Of a stretch of DNA of 64,000 nucleotides, positions 28,373 to 36,451 are shown piece by piece. Source of the DNA: Rufibacter sp. XAAS-G3-1 (GTDB lineage: Bacteria > Bacteroidota > Bacteroidia > Cytophagales > Hymenobacteraceae); the NCBI RefSeq assembly GCF_013623775.1, contig NZ_JABFAM010000009.1:62001-126000 (forward strand). The letters run 5' to 3'. Position numbers and translations under genes: made by a program. How positions within the stretch are numbered: position 1 is the first letter of the stretch; the number at the start of each line of letters is the position of its first letter. The notes below the pieces were generated by a model. That model saw only the letters and a program-made list of their open reading frames with translations. It did not search any database and was not told where the DNA came from.

Positions 28373-28457
28373 CCTGAAAGGATCTTGTGGGCGAACTAGA
28401 ATAGCTTTGATGGAGCGCTATTGCCGTTCGCCACCAAGATCCTTCCAAGAGGAAGAC
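28373..28457. repeat. Palindromic repeat CCTGAAAGGATCTTGTGGGCG, copy 2
   Basis: Same 21-bp start as copy 1 at 10862 and the mirrored end CCAAGATCCTTCCAAGAGG. The middle 40 bp are different. The rest of the gap up to 28657 holds a short CTCGCGGGACGCGAG palindrome near 28563 and no gene. Confidence 0.8.
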
Positions 28458-28657
28458 AAAAGAGTAGGACAACTAATTTTGTCTGCATACTTACTTTGGT
28501 AATGAAGAGTATTGAATCTCTGGTAGTTTTTGAAAAGTAGTGGCAAACTAAATCAGAATACTCGCTCGCGGGACGCGAGCGAGTGAAATCATTCTGGGTC
28601 TCACCAAATTGCGGCCAACTTAACAATTGGTTTGCTAAAATTCCCTATCTTCAACCT

Positions 28658-28954
28658 ATGGTGAAACGGTATAATATCATCCTCGGCATAGCTTTACTAG
28701 TAGCAGTGGGCGCAGGTTATTTCTTTAACAAGAACAGATATTTTCATACCACAACTGGTGAGGAAATAAGCCGGACGCTGTACGAAGACCTGGAAGCAAA
28801 GAAAGACTGGCAAGTGGAGTGGCACTACAATTATGAAGCTGGGTTCACCGCCGGGTTAAGCACCTTGGGCCTTGGACTCATCTTAACCGGATTAATGAGC
28901 CGGAAACGACTTGGTTTTGCCAAAACAGGCCAAATTCAGAAACGGGCTTCCTGA
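28658..28954 (+). CDS. Small two-helix membrane protein of unknown function
   Basis: 98 residues from ATG 28658 (MVKRYNIILGIALLVAVGAGYFF), chosen because a hydrophobic helix begins immediately; the longer frame upstream runs into repeat DNA. A second hydrophobic stretch (AGLSTLGLGLILTGLM) is near 68-84. The loop of about 40 polar residues (ISRTLYEDLEAKKDWQVEWH) lies between the helices. The C-terminus FAKTGQIQK translates an arm of the palindrome family (about 28917-28945). No family recognised. Confidence 0.6.
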   Translation: MVKRYNIILGIALLVAVGAGYFFNKNRYFHTTTGEEISRTLYEDLEAKKDWQVEWHYNYEAGFTAGLSTLGLGLILTGLMSRKRLGFAKTGQIQKRAS

Positions 28955-29153
28955 TTAACAATTTGATGGACTCACTTCCCACCCATATTATCGCTTCAAT
29001 GCGTTGACTCTTCCCTTTCGCCGTTGTTGGTGTTATCATCAACAACCTGTAATCTGTTTGAGGTTGACAGAAGTAGGGTATAAAGATTAGTTAATGAGAA
29101 CATTGGCGCGACAAGCAATCAAATGGAAGCAAAGCACTTTCTCTCATCAACAA

Positions 29154-29507
29154 TCACAAACTCAGCTCCAGCCTCAACTTCTTAGGCAACCCTTGCACCA
29201 CCAGATCATAAGAATGGTCAATTAACTCAGGCAATAAACCCATGGGGAGAAAAGCCTCTGGGTAGACGGTGTTCCAATGTTTTTTGCTCATGTGGTAGCC
29301 GGGCTGAATAGCCGGGTACTGCTCTCTCAGTTCCACCGCCCGTTCCGGGTCGCATTTTAAAGCCACTCCTCCGGCGTAATCAGATAGGCTGCACAAAGCG
29401 AACATCTTGCCAGCCACTTTAAATACCAAGGTATCTTGGTCAAAAGGCAAGGTTTCCTCTACGTGGGGTTTACTAAGGCAATATTCTCTGAATTCTTCTA
29501 TGTTCAT
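29154..29507 (-). CDS. MmcQ/YjbR-family protein (DUF419)
   Basis: 117 residues from ATG 29507 (MNIEEFREYCLSKPHVEETLPF). The fold is a small winged-helix-like double of YjbR type, shown by SKPHVEETLPFDQDTLVFKV, FALCSLSD, LKCDPERAVELREQYPAIQPGYHMSKKHWNTV and a YDLVVQGLPKK end. This matches the standard sequence of MmcQ/YjbR proteins, which have been linked to DNA binding or mitomycin resistance without an established activity. A single gene, with no terminator visible on its own 3' side. Confidence 0.9.
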   Translation of the reverse strand: MNIEEFREYCLSKPHVEETLPFDQDTLVFKVAGKMFALCSLSDYAGGVALKCDPERAVELREQYPAIQPGYHMSKKHWNTVYPEAFLPMGLLPELIDHSYDLVVQGLPKKLRLELSL

Positions 29508-29523
29508 GGCAGGGAAGATAAAC

Positions 29524-29554
29524 AAAAAACCACTTGCTCGGGGAACAAGTGGTT
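29524..29554 (-). terminator. Intrinsic terminator for the small upstream gene
   Basis: On the minus strand AACCACTTG / CAAGTGGTT forms a hairpin followed by six T residues, 25 bp after the stop of the 56-residue gene at 29579. Confidence 0.75.
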
Positions 29555-29578
29555 CTAAAAATTAGAAATTACTAGCCC

Positions 29579-29749
29579 TTAGCGGGTCATCAATTTAATG
29601 ACAAGGTAAATCAACCCGCACAGGAACATGAGCATAGACACCTTGTTGATGGTGTGCATGGTGCGCAGGTTGAAGTTGGTTTTGCGGTTGGGGTCTTTCT
29701 TACGGAAGAAGTAGGTGGCCACTTCAGAGAAATCAAATAGTCCTTTCAT
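29579..29749 (-). CDS. 56-residue conserved membrane protein (DUF6728-like)
   Basis: Short gene from ATG 29749 to TAA at 29581-29579. Sequence: FSEVATYFFRKKDPNRK, then NFNLRTMHTINKVSMLMFL and a hydrophobic C-terminal helix (LCGLIYLVIKLM). The FxRKKDPNR-x-NFNLRxMHxIN-x-S pattern is one I associate with a tiny Bacteroidota family (DUF6728), without a known role. It is followed by a clear terminator, which supports it being a real transcript. Confidence 0.75.
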   Translation of the reverse strand: MKGLFDFSEVATYFFRKKDPNRKTNFNLRTMHTINKVSMLMFLCGLIYLVIKLMTR

Positions 29750-29847
29750 ATATGGCTAAATCTTGAGATTTGTATACGTTTCTATATAACTATATAAGTA
29801 GAACAACCTTAAGAAAGGAATGATTTACCTATAATGCAATATATTTC

Positions 29848-31857
29848 TTAAACCTCTACTCCTACCGGCTCATTCCAGTTTCCGTCTTCCCGTATCAGTT
29901 CAATCAATTCATCTACCGCGCGTTCTTCCGGCACCGACTTCTTGATGACCTGCTGGCCGCGGTACAGCGCGATTTTGCCTTTGCCTACGCCTACGTACCC
30001 GTAATCGGCATCGGCCATCTCACCGGGGCCGTTTACAATGCAGCCCATGATGCCAATCTTCACGCCTTTCAGGTGATCGGTGCGTTTACGGATCATGGCG
30101 GTGGTTTCCTGGAGGTCAAACAAGGTACGGCCGCAGCTGGGGCAACTGATGTACTCGGTTTTGCTCATGCGGGTACGGGCCGCCTGCAGAATCCCGAAGG
30201 CCAGTTTGTTCAGGCCTTCCAACGTGAACAGCCAATCTTCTTTGCTGCGGTAACTTACGTCCTGGGTGCTGAGCAAGACGCCATCGCCGAAGCCGTCAAT
30301 GAGCAAGCCGCCCACATCGGTCGCGGCGTACAGTTGCACCTGCTCATCGGTGAGGTCTTCGTAAGAACGCTTGATGATGACTGGTACCGGCTGTTGCTGG
30401 TTCATGAGCCGGATAAAGGCTTTGCGCTGCTCGGGCATGGCGTGTTCGTTCTCCGTTTCCAGAATCAAAACCACGTCCGGCCGATTATGCAGCGTTTCTA
30501 TGAAATCATTGGTTAACTGGCCTAAAGACACCTGCACAAAGTTGAGCTGCGGATGCCAATTGCTGGCGGTCTCAAACTGAACAGCGGTGTACAAAGGATA
30601 ACGCTCCTCGCGCTGTTCGGCTTCCAACCAGGCGGTGTAGTCCACAATCTCCTTCAGGCCGTTGGGCAACATAAAGGAAATGGGCGTACTGCCGGTGTAC
30701 ACGTAATCGGTGCCTTGGTCAGACATGTGGAATTTGTCTAAGGCCGCAGAATAAATGTGGCCTACCGGCCGAAGGTCTTCATAGGTGATTTCCTCCAGCC
30801 TACTCAGGTCTGCTACTACGCGCGGTACGTTGTGGCCGCCCAGGTTCAGCACCTCGCGGGTTTCGCGGCGATGGTACTGGAACGGATTGTAGGGCAACGT
30901 ACAAATGGGTTTGATGGGCGTGTGCCCGGCGCGGGTGGCGTAGCGGTCAATCAGCATTTTCGCCACCGGCGCTTCAAATTCCGGGGCTTCGGTGAGCGAA
31001 ACGCGTACGGTATCACCCAAGCCATCTTCCAGCAAAGTCCCAATCCCTACTGCTGATTTCACGCGACCGTCCTCCCCTTCCCCGGCTTCGGTCACGCCTA
31101 AATGCAACGGGTACGGCTGCAAACCTTCCTGTTCCAACTTCTGCACCAGCAAGCGGTAGGCCTGCACCATTACCTGGGTGTTGCTCGCTTTCATGGAAAG
31201 CACCACGTCATAATAATGCAGGTCTTCGCAAATGCGCAGGAACTCCAGGGCACTTTCCACCATCCCCAGCGGGGTATCTCCGTAACGGCTCAGAATGCGG
31301 TCAGACAGGGAGCCGTGGTTCGTACCTATGCGCATGGCGGTGCCGTACTCTTTGCAGATGTTCACGAGCGGCGTAAAGCGTTCCCTGATTCGGTCAAGTT
31401 CGGCTTGGTAAGTAACATCTGTATATTCTATGGTCTGGAATTTCTTTTTATCGGCGTAGTTGCCGGGGTTCACGCGCACTTTCTCTACCAGGCGGGCGGC
31501 CGACTCGGCGGCGTTGGGGGTGAAGTGGATGTCGGCGATCAAGGGCACGGTATAGCCGCGGGCACGGAGTTCTTTTTTGATGAGGCCCAGGTTTTCGGCT
31601 TCTTTCACGCTGGGGGCCGTGATACGCACGTACTCGCAGCCGGCCTCCACCATCCTGATCACCTGCTTTACCGAGCCCAGGGTGTCCATGGTGTCTACCG
31701 TGGTCATGGACTGTACCCTAATGGGGTTATCTCCGCCCAGGGCGAGGTCTCCAATGCGCACTTCGCGTGATTTGCGGCGGGTATAATCGGTGAGGCTGGG
31801 GCAATAAATACCGCCTAAGGAAGGAGATTCTGTGTTCATGGGAAATGATGCGTCCAT
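29848..31857 (-). CDS. ispG: 4-hydroxy-3-methylbut-2-enyl-diphosphate synthase, long form
   Basis: 669 residues from ATG 31857 (alternative ATG at 31839). The penultimate enzyme of the MEP isoprenoid pathway converts MEcPP to HMBPP with a 4Fe-4S cluster. The TIM-barrel part has NPIRVQSMTTVDTMDT and EAGCEYVRITAP. The cluster is bound by cysteines in CPSCGR and GCIVNGPGEMADADYGYVG. Between these lies an insert of about 260 residues (A* domain) found in Bacteroidota, Chlamydiae and plants. It would feed quinone and carotenoid synthesis, including the CrtA-like branch. Confidence 0.97.
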   Translation of the reverse strand: MDASFPMNTESPSLGGIYCPSLTDYTRRKSREVRIGDLALGGDNPIRVQSMTTVDTMDTLGSVKQVIRMVEAGCEYVRITAPSVKEAENLGLIKKELRARGYTVPLIADIHFTPNAAESAARLVEKVRVNPGNYADKKKFQTIEYTDVTYQAELDRIRERFTPLVNICKEYGTAMRIGTNHGSLSDRILSRYGDTPLGMVESALEFLRICEDLHYYDVVLSMKASNTQVMVQAYRLLVQKLEQEGLQPYPLHLGVTEAGEGEDGRVKSAVGIGTLLEDGLGDTVRVSLTEAPEFEAPVAKMLIDRYATRAGHTPIKPICTLPYNPFQYHRRETREVLNLGGHNVPRVVADLSRLEEITYEDLRPVGHIYSAALDKFHMSDQGTDYVYTGSTPISFMLPNGLKEIVDYTAWLEAEQREERYPLYTAVQFETASNWHPQLNFVQVSLGQLTNDFIETLHNRPDVVLILETENEHAMPEQRKAFIRLMNQQQPVPVIIKRSYEDLTDEQVQLYAATDVGGLLIDGFGDGVLLSTQDVSYRSKEDWLFTLEGLNKLAFGILQAARTRMSKTEYISCPSCGRTLFDLQETTAMIRKRTDHLKGVKIGIMGCIVNGPGEMADADYGYVGVGKGKIALYRGQQVIKKSVPEERAVDELIELIREDGNWNEPVGVEV

Positions 31858-32025
31858 ACTTCTTTAACCAATCGCCAAACCAGATTGTTCAGCACAGCTT
31901 TTGTAAAAGTACGACGTTTTTTTGAGCTGTGCGGCTCCTGAGGCTTCTGCTTTTCTCTTGCCAACCTCAAGAACTCTTTTCAGGCATAAACCGGGGTTAT
32001 TTTGGAAAGAATTTAAAAAAAATTA

Positions 32026-32052
32026 TAAATTACCTTTTAAATAGGTAATTTA
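32026..32052. promoter_or_regulatory. A+T-rich inverted repeat TAAATTACC / GGTAATTTA
   Basis: Nine-bp perfect arms (32026-32034 and 32044-32052) in an A+T-rich stretch between the divergent ispG and 32221 genes. It looks operator-like, but no regulator is known. The rest of this 363-bp gap holds no gene. Confidence 0.35.
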
Positions 32053-32220
32053 ACATAATAAACTCTAAATCAATTGGTAAACCAAAACGCAAGACGCACA
32101 GCAGAACGGGAATAAATTTTTTGTGCACGCTTGAAGGCTGCTGGTAGTCCTAAATTCTCCCTACCGGGGAAACAAGGGCTTCTGTTAGGCGTACAATAAT
32201 AACCTAAACTTACTCCTACT

Positions 32221-32703
32221 ATGTCTCAACTGTTTTTATCCCAAAGTCAACGACAGGTAACTGCTTTGCTCCGGAAGGCAGGCATGGACAACATTCACAT
32301 CCCCAACACGATCCAGATTACCCGGGAAACTGCCGAAACCTGGCTGCACCAGGAAATGGAACAGGGCAATCTGCCCCTGGTTTTCCAGATGGTGAAAGGC
32401 GAAAGCCTTGAGAAGGACTCACAGCTTTTGTTTGACGAACTAAAAGACATGGTGGTGGCCAAATACATCATGCGTCTGCAAATGAACTACGCAGACGCGT
32501 CCAAAACCGCGACCGCCATTCTGCCCTTTGTTCTGAAAGTATTGGTAGAGTTGATGCAGAAGAACCCCATGTTCAGGATGTGGTGGGAAAACCTTGATCT
32601 TCGCAAGCACCTGCCCAGTAAAGAAGACATCAAATCAAAAATCAGGACGGTTGGTAAATCCCTTTCGGGAAACCAAGCCTCAGAAAACGGAGCCTTTGCC
32701 TAA
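32221..32703 (+). CDS. Paralogous unknown protein, member 1
   Basis: 160 residues. It opens with FLSQSQRQVTALLRKAGM, then IPNTIQITRETAETWLHQEME (a helix-turn-helix-like stretch), LFDELKDMVVAKYIMRLQM, ILPFVLKVLVELMQKNPMFRMWWE and a C-terminal LPSKEDIKSKIRTVGKSL. It is alpha-helical with no signal. Every one of these blocks is echoed in the gene at 33302, at roughly 35 percent identity by eye. No family comes to mind. It may be DNA-binding or a membrane-surface helical bundle; neither is shown. A palindrome-family copy (32715-32750) follows the stop. Confidence 0.75.
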   Translation: MSQLFLSQSQRQVTALLRKAGMDNIHIPNTIQITRETAETWLHQEMEQGNLPLVFQMVKGESLEKDSQLLFDELKDMVVAKYIMRLQMNYADASKTATAILPFVLKVLVELMQKNPMFRMWWENLDLRKHLPSKEDIKSKIRTVGKSLSGNQASENGAFA

Positions 32704-32796
32704 GGCTCCTTTCTGTTTATCGCCTGTTTTTGGGAAAATGAGCCCAAAACGCCCTTCCGTTTTTTAGGCTGAAAACGAAACGGCTCGCTTTTTACA

Positions 32797-32970
32797 TTAT
32801 TGCAGCTCTGTTTCCCCTTCCCTTAGTAAAGGATCTTCGGTAGAGGCGTTGGCCTCGCCTCTTTCCTTTAGGCGGTCTATTCGGTTGGCAATGCGGTGAT
32901 GGATGCGCTCGTCATCTAAATAGGTCTGCTGATCCAGATCAAAATCTGCCGGATTGTACTCTTGCGCCAT
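32797..32970 (-). CDS. Small acidic ORF between the paralogues
   Basis: 57 residues from ATG 32970 (AQEYNPADFDLDQQTYLDDE) to TAA at 32799-32797. Very acidic and hydrophilic, with the heptad-like HRIANRIERLKERGE. Its start overlaps the upstream minus-strand ORF by 55 bp in another frame. The composition looks like real coding sequence, but I recognise no family. It may be joined with the upstream ORF by a frameshift. Confidence 0.45.
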   Translation of the reverse strand: MAQEYNPADFDLDQQTYLDDERIHHRIANRIDRLKERGEANASTEDPLLREGETELQ

Positions 32971-33173
32971 TTCATGGAGCTGGAAAATGTATAGGTGTCA
33001 ATTCTGTTGATAGCCTCTGAGACAAACTCGCTGGCATGGTCATTCTCCTCTGAAATCCCTGCTTTCACCTCTTCGGCTTGCCGAATTTCCTGTTGAATGA
33101 CCTCAGCAGGTGCGTTGCCGGTGATTCGCTCCCTTTCTAACCGTTTTTTGAATTCAGGAATATCGAAGTCCAT
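32916..33173 (-). CDS. Small ORF upstream of and overlapping 32797-32970
   Basis: 85 residues from ATG 33173 (MDFDIPEFKKRLERERITG). The first 65 residues are charged and helical. The last 20 (KWRKSTIRQILIWISRPI) are basic and overlap the downstream ORF's start in another frame. A one-base frameshift would join the acidic N-terminal part here with the acidic downstream ORF, giving one protein of about 120 residues. I cannot tell whether the frameshift is real or the overlap is natural coupling. Confidence 0.45.
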   Translation of the reverse strand: MDFDIPEFKKRLERERITGNAPAEVIQQEIRQAEEVKAGISEENDHASEFVSEAINRIDTYTFSSSMKWRKSTIRQILIWISRPI

Positions 33174-33220
33174 GGGTGCTGCGTTCTAAAGCCTGTAAAG
33201 TCTGTTCTCCAGATACGTGC

Positions 33221-33228
33221 TATCTTTG
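33221..33228 (+). promoter_or_regulatory. -7 box TATCTTTG
   Basis: Perfect TAnnTTTG match 73 bp before the start of the second paralogue at 33302. No clear -33 TTG at the normal distance. Confidence 0.45.
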
Positions 33229-33301
33229 AAGGAGTTAAGAAAGAGACCCTAAACTATCCCTTCCGTTCGCCGTAGCACAAACAAACCCTAGCCCCTTTCC
33301 C

Positions 33302-33793
33302 ATGCCCGTCCCATTTTTACAAAAGAGCCATGTTCTGGCGACCCAGGTGTTGCGCAAAGCTGGTTTAACTTTCAGCCAGATTCCGCAGGCTATTCAGATT
33401 ACCCGCCAAACGGTGGAACAATGGCTACAGAAGGAACTAGAGAACGGCAATGCGAAACAAGTATTGTCTGTGCTGAAGGGGCACGTACAGGAGAAAGGCC
33501 CTCAATTGCTTTTTGACAAGCTGCAAGACATGCTGCTGCTCAGGCTCATGCTGCACTTAGGCATTAGAGGAGCCCTGGCCACCAACATTGCCACCCTGGT
33601 TTTGCCCTTCGTTCTGAAAAGAGTGTTTGAAATGGCCCGTAAAAACCCCCAGATGCAAGCATGGTGGCAGGAACAGGAATGGCGGCAGCAGGTGCCCACG
33701 CCGGAAGACCTCAAAGCCCGCCTCAGAAAACTAGGGCAGAATCTCACCCCTACCCGCGACAAACCGACCGGTGATTCCCCGCTCTTTATCTAA
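33302..33793 (+). CDS. Paralogous unknown protein, member 2
   Basis: 163 residues. Aligns end to end with 32221-32703: LRKAGLTFSQIPQAIQITRQTVEQWLQKELENGN against LRKAGMDNIHIPNTIQITRETAETWLHQEMEQGN (shown in parts), then LFDKLQDMLLLRLM, LPFVLKRVFEMARKNPQMQAWW and PTPEDLKARLRKLGQNL. The conserved features are an I-T-R-x-T-x-x-W-L helix and a hydrophobic LPFVLK helix. It has its own -7 box at 33221, so it is expressed separately. Unknown function. Confidence 0.75.
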   Translation: MPVPFLQKSHVLATQVLRKAGLTFSQIPQAIQITRQTVEQWLQKELENGNAKQVLSVLKGHVQEKGPQLLFDKLQDMLLLRLMLHLGIRGALATNIATLVLPFVLKRVFEMARKNPQMQAWWQEQEWRQQVPTPEDLKARLRKLGQNLTPTRDKPTGDSPLFI

Positions 33794-34000
33794 GGAGTTG
33801 ACGTGTACAGGTACGGGATTAGTTACTATTCTATGGGCATCCTGAAAGAAGGCCAAAATAGATAGCTTCATTTGCCCTGCTACTTATCTCCTGATTTATA
33901 AATTGTTGGAAAAGCTATGCACCGCAACCCACCCCTACCCCTCCAAGGGGGGGATTTTACCGGGAAGATGAGCGGCTACTTATTTTCTAACGATTCCAGT

Positions 34001-34180
34001 AATTAAAACCACTCTTCCGGAGTTCCACTCCCAATACCGCTCTTCGGGAGTTCCACTCTGGAAGCAACCTGCCGGGGAGTTCTACTCCCCCTTCTTTTGC
34101 CTGTGGTTCCCGGCGGAGTGGAACTCCCGAACCTGCCTGCAATGAACTTTTCCCTACAGATTAGCCCAGGAGGGGGAATC
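34001..34180. repeat. Dispersed repeat with GGAGTTCCACTCC words (partner of 9703-9935)
   Basis: Contains in order CGGAGTTCCACTCC, GGGAGTTCCACTC, GCCGGGGAGTTCTACTCCCCC, TGTGGTTCCCGGCGGAGTGG and TTTTCCCTACAGATTAGC, as at 9703-9935. It fills the middle of the 453-bp gap 33794-34246, which also has a C-rich CCACCCCTACCCCTCC word near 33932. No gene seen. Confidence 0.75.
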
Positions 34181-34246
34181 TCTTATAAGAAGCCAGAGGG
34201 AAGGCAGGTGCTAATGCGCAAAAAGAGACCAATTAGGATAGTAATA

Positions 34247-34627
34247 CTACTTTTCAGAGGTTTTTAGTCCGGCTGCTTTCAGGTCTTTGTAAGCGCCAAT
34301 GTTGTAGACATTGGTGAAACCTGCCTCTTTCATCTGCTTCAGGGCTTGTCCGCTGCGGTTACCAGAGGCGCAGTAGAGATAGTAGGTTTTCTTTGGATTC
34401 CACCCAGTAAATTCTTTGCTGAACTGGCCACCTCTAAAATCTGAGTTCTTCGCATTCTTCAAATGTCCGCTCTGGAATTCCTCTGGCGTGCGCACATCCA
34501 CCAGAACTCCCTTCTCTTTTTTACTTAGTTCCTGATATTGAGAAGGAGCCACTACAGCGGTAGGGTTTTCCTGCGCCCAAAGAGGCTGCGCGCAAAACAA
34601 GACGAAAGCAAAGAGTAACTTTTTCAT
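34247..34627 (-). CDS. Exported rhodanese-like protein
   Basis: 126 residues with a signal peptide (KKLLFAFVLFCAQPLWAQ). A single rhodanese domain has VLVDVRTPEEFQSGHLKNAKN and the active-site loop YLYCASGNRSGQAL (Cys near residue 89), the CxxGxRS-type loop of sulfurtransferase-like phosphate/sulfane carriers. It ends YNIGAYKDLKAAGL. It would act in the periplasm, moving sulfane sulfur or serving as a redox partner. A single gene. Confidence 0.88.
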   Translation of the reverse strand: MKKLLFAFVLFCAQPLWAQENPTAVVAPSQYQELSKKEKGVLVDVRTPEEFQSGHLKNAKNSDFRGGQFSKEFTGWNPKKTYYLYCASGNRSGQALKQMKEAGFTNVYNIGAYKDLKAAGLKTSEK

Positions 34628-34716
34628 AGATCAAAGATGGCTGGAATGTCCTTTCTAAGCAACAACTGATTTGACGTTTGAAGGGTTCAGGAGAATATCG
34701 CATCTAGAGAAGCAAG

Positions 34717-34755
34717 CCCCCCCTTTGTCATCTTGGAAAGATGACAAAGGGGGGG
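34717..34755. repeat. 17-bp-arm palindrome CCCCCCCTTTGTCATCT
   Basis: Arms 34717-34733 and 34739-34755 are perfect mirror images with a TGGAA loop. Its right arm abuts the truncated copy of the MITE-like element at 34752-34895. Confidence 0.85.
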
Positions 34756-34895
34756 CAAGTATCTGCTTATTAGGCTACTTTTATAAAAACAGGCCAAAAA
34801 CAAAGGGTTTATCTGTACACTGCCGCAAGCAGATGCTTGTACCTTCGTTTTCAGGCTGTTTTTATGAAAACAGCCTGAAAACTCTAAACAGCTTC
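34752..34895. mobile_element. MITE-like repeat, partial inverted copy 3
   Basis: Reads as the reverse complement of the left part of 60329-60530: GGCTACTTTTATAAAAACAGGCC, then TTTATCTGTACACTGCCGCAAGC, ending in AAAACTCTAAACAGCTTC, the mirror of the element's left terminal repeat. The other end is missing, and short internal deletions are visible. The remaining gap before the sigma factor holds an A+T-rich stretch with TATTTTTG (about 34928-34940), a possible -7 box. Confidence 0.7.
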
Positions 34896-35019
34896 TAGAT
34901 CATATTCCCAAAGGATTATATTTACTTGAAATATTTTTGAACCTCAGGCAACCGAATCTGGAGGCGGTGCATCTATCATTACAAACAGGCAAAAATTATC
35001 GCTTAAACAACTACCACCC

Positions 35020-35559
35020 GTGAATGAGTCAGAACTGGTACTAGCACTGCAGAAAGGCGATGCCAAAGCCCAGCGAATCTTGTACGACCGCTACGCCGGC
35101 CCCATGATGGGGGTTTGTATGCGGTACCTCAAGAATGAGATGGATGCCGAGGAAGTCTTGATCAACGGGTTCATGAAAGTGTACCAGCACGTAGACAAAT
35201 TTGAGCAGAAAGGAAGCTTTGAAGGCTGGGTTCGCCGGATCATGGTGAACGAGGCGCTGCAGCAACTGCGCAAGCAGGAGCCCATGCACCTGGCCATCGA
35301 CAAAGAGCATATCCACCTGGCCTCAGAAGACGCCACGGCCGACAGTGACATGAGTGCCGAGGAAATGCTGGAGTTGCTACAAGACCTACCGGCCGGTTAC
35401 CGGGCCGTCTTCAACCTGTACGCCATTGAAGGCTACTCGCACAAAGAGATTGCCGACATGCTCCACATCAGTGAAGGTACTTCCAAATCGCAGTTAAGTA
35501 AAGCCCGGGCCATGCTGCAACGCATGCTGGCCCAGCAAGGAGTAGTAATCGCCCTCTAA
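35020..35559 (+). CDS. ECF-family RNA polymerase sigma factor
   Basis: 179 residues with a GTG start (35020). Region 2 has DRYAGPMMGVCMRYLKNEMDAEEVLINGFMKVYQHVDKF and region 4 has YRAVFNLYAIEGYSHKEIADMLHISEGTSKSQLSKARAML, the standard helix-turn-helix ending of ECF sigmas. It redirects RNA polymerase to a target regulon. Thirteen bp downstream is an anti-sigma-like membrane protein, and then an outer-membrane barrel; the three appear to be one operon. The signal is probably envelope state, by analogy with similar ECF operons. Confidence 0.93.
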   Translation: MNESELVLALQKGDAKAQRILYDRYAGPMMGVCMRYLKNEMDAEEVLINGFMKVYQHVDKFEQKGSFEGWVRRIMVNEALQQLRKQEPMHLAIDKEHIHLASEDATADSDMSAEEMLELLQDLPAGYRAVFNLYAIEGYSHKEIADMLHISEGTSKSQLSKARAMLQRMLAQQGVVIAL

Positions 35560-35572
35560 ACAGACCAAGACG

Positions 35573-36439
35573 ATGAGCGCAGAAGATTTAGATAAATTAT
35601 TTAGAGATAAGCTGAAGGACAAACCGGTAGCCCCCAGCAATGATGTTTGGGAGCGCATGCAAGCCCGCATGCAACAGGCCGCGCAGCAGGAAACCCCCAA
35701 TCCGTTCCTGGTTCCGGCCGCGGCCGAACAGAAAGAAGAACGTGGTACCGTAAGAATGTGGTATTACTCGGCCGCTGCTGCGGTGACCATGCTGCTGGGC
35801 GTTGGTCTTTGGGTAAACCGTGACATAGACCCGCTGCAATCTTCAGGTGCCGTAGCCACTGTGCAGGAAGCTAAAAAGGCACCAGTTGTAACTGAGGCAC
35901 CTCCCCAAGCTTCCGCTCCGGCTGAAACAGAAAGTGAAACAGTGTACAACTTCCCTGCGGCAGCTTCTCAGGAGAAAGAGCAGCAACAGGCTTTGGCTTC
36001 AGCCAAAACCCAAACACAAGCTGCTCCGGCGCCAGGAAAATCAAGCGAAGTCTCTAAACGGGTTGCGGTGGTGAAACAGGAGGAGACTAACTCTTCTGCC
36101 GTAACCCAGGAGCCTAAATTGATGGCTGTAGCGCACCCGGTAAAAACGCAGGAAACTGCTAAAAACACCACGGAGGCTCCCGCTTTAGAAATAATTGTAA
36201 AATTAAACAACGCCCAGGCAACCCCTTCCCTCGCCCAGGCATCTACTAAAGAAACGGACACACCTCAGGAAGAGGAATCAACTGGATCGGGACGCGTTCT
36301 GAAAGGCCTCCTGAAACAAGTGAAAAACCTCAAAGACGGTGAGAAAGTGAATCTTTCAGAATTAGGTTACACCAAACACACGTACGCCTTGGAAACCAGA
36401 ATAGGCAACAAGAAAATCTCAAAGACCATAGAACTCTAA
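35573..36439 (+). CDS. Anti-sigma-like single-pass membrane protein
   Basis: 288 residues. The N-terminal 60 residues (LDKLFRDKLKDKPVAPSNDVWERMQARMQ) are cytosolic and typical of Bacteroidota proteins encoded after ECF sigmas. A membrane helix follows (YYSAAAAVTMLLGVGLWV, about 63-80). Then comes a long Ala/Pro/Glu/Thr-rich periplasmic linker (about 90-235) and a conserved C-terminal domain (LKGLLKQVKNLKDGEKVNLSELGY). The linker is low in complexity. It would hold the sigma factor at the membrane. Thirteen bp separate it from the sigma gene and 12 bp from the barrel gene. Confidence 0.8.
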   Translation: MSAEDLDKLFRDKLKDKPVAPSNDVWERMQARMQQAAQQETPNPFLVPAAAEQKEERGTVRMWYYSAAAAVTMLLGVGLWVNRDIDPLQSSGAVATVQEAKKAPVVTEAPPQASAPAETESETVYNFPAAASQEKEQQQALASAKTQTQAAPAPGKSSEVSKRVAVVKQEETNSSAVTQEPKLMAVAHPVKTQETAKNTTEAPALEIIVKLNNAQATPSLAQASTKETDTPQEEESTGSGRVLKGLLKQVKNLKDGEKVNLSELGYTKHTYALETRIGNKKISKTIEL

Positions 36440-36451
36440 AATCCAATTACT

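Noticed and set aside
28955-29153. tRNA or small RNA gene
   Set aside because: I looked for a cloverleaf with TTC-arm and anticodon stem here and in other gaps and found none.
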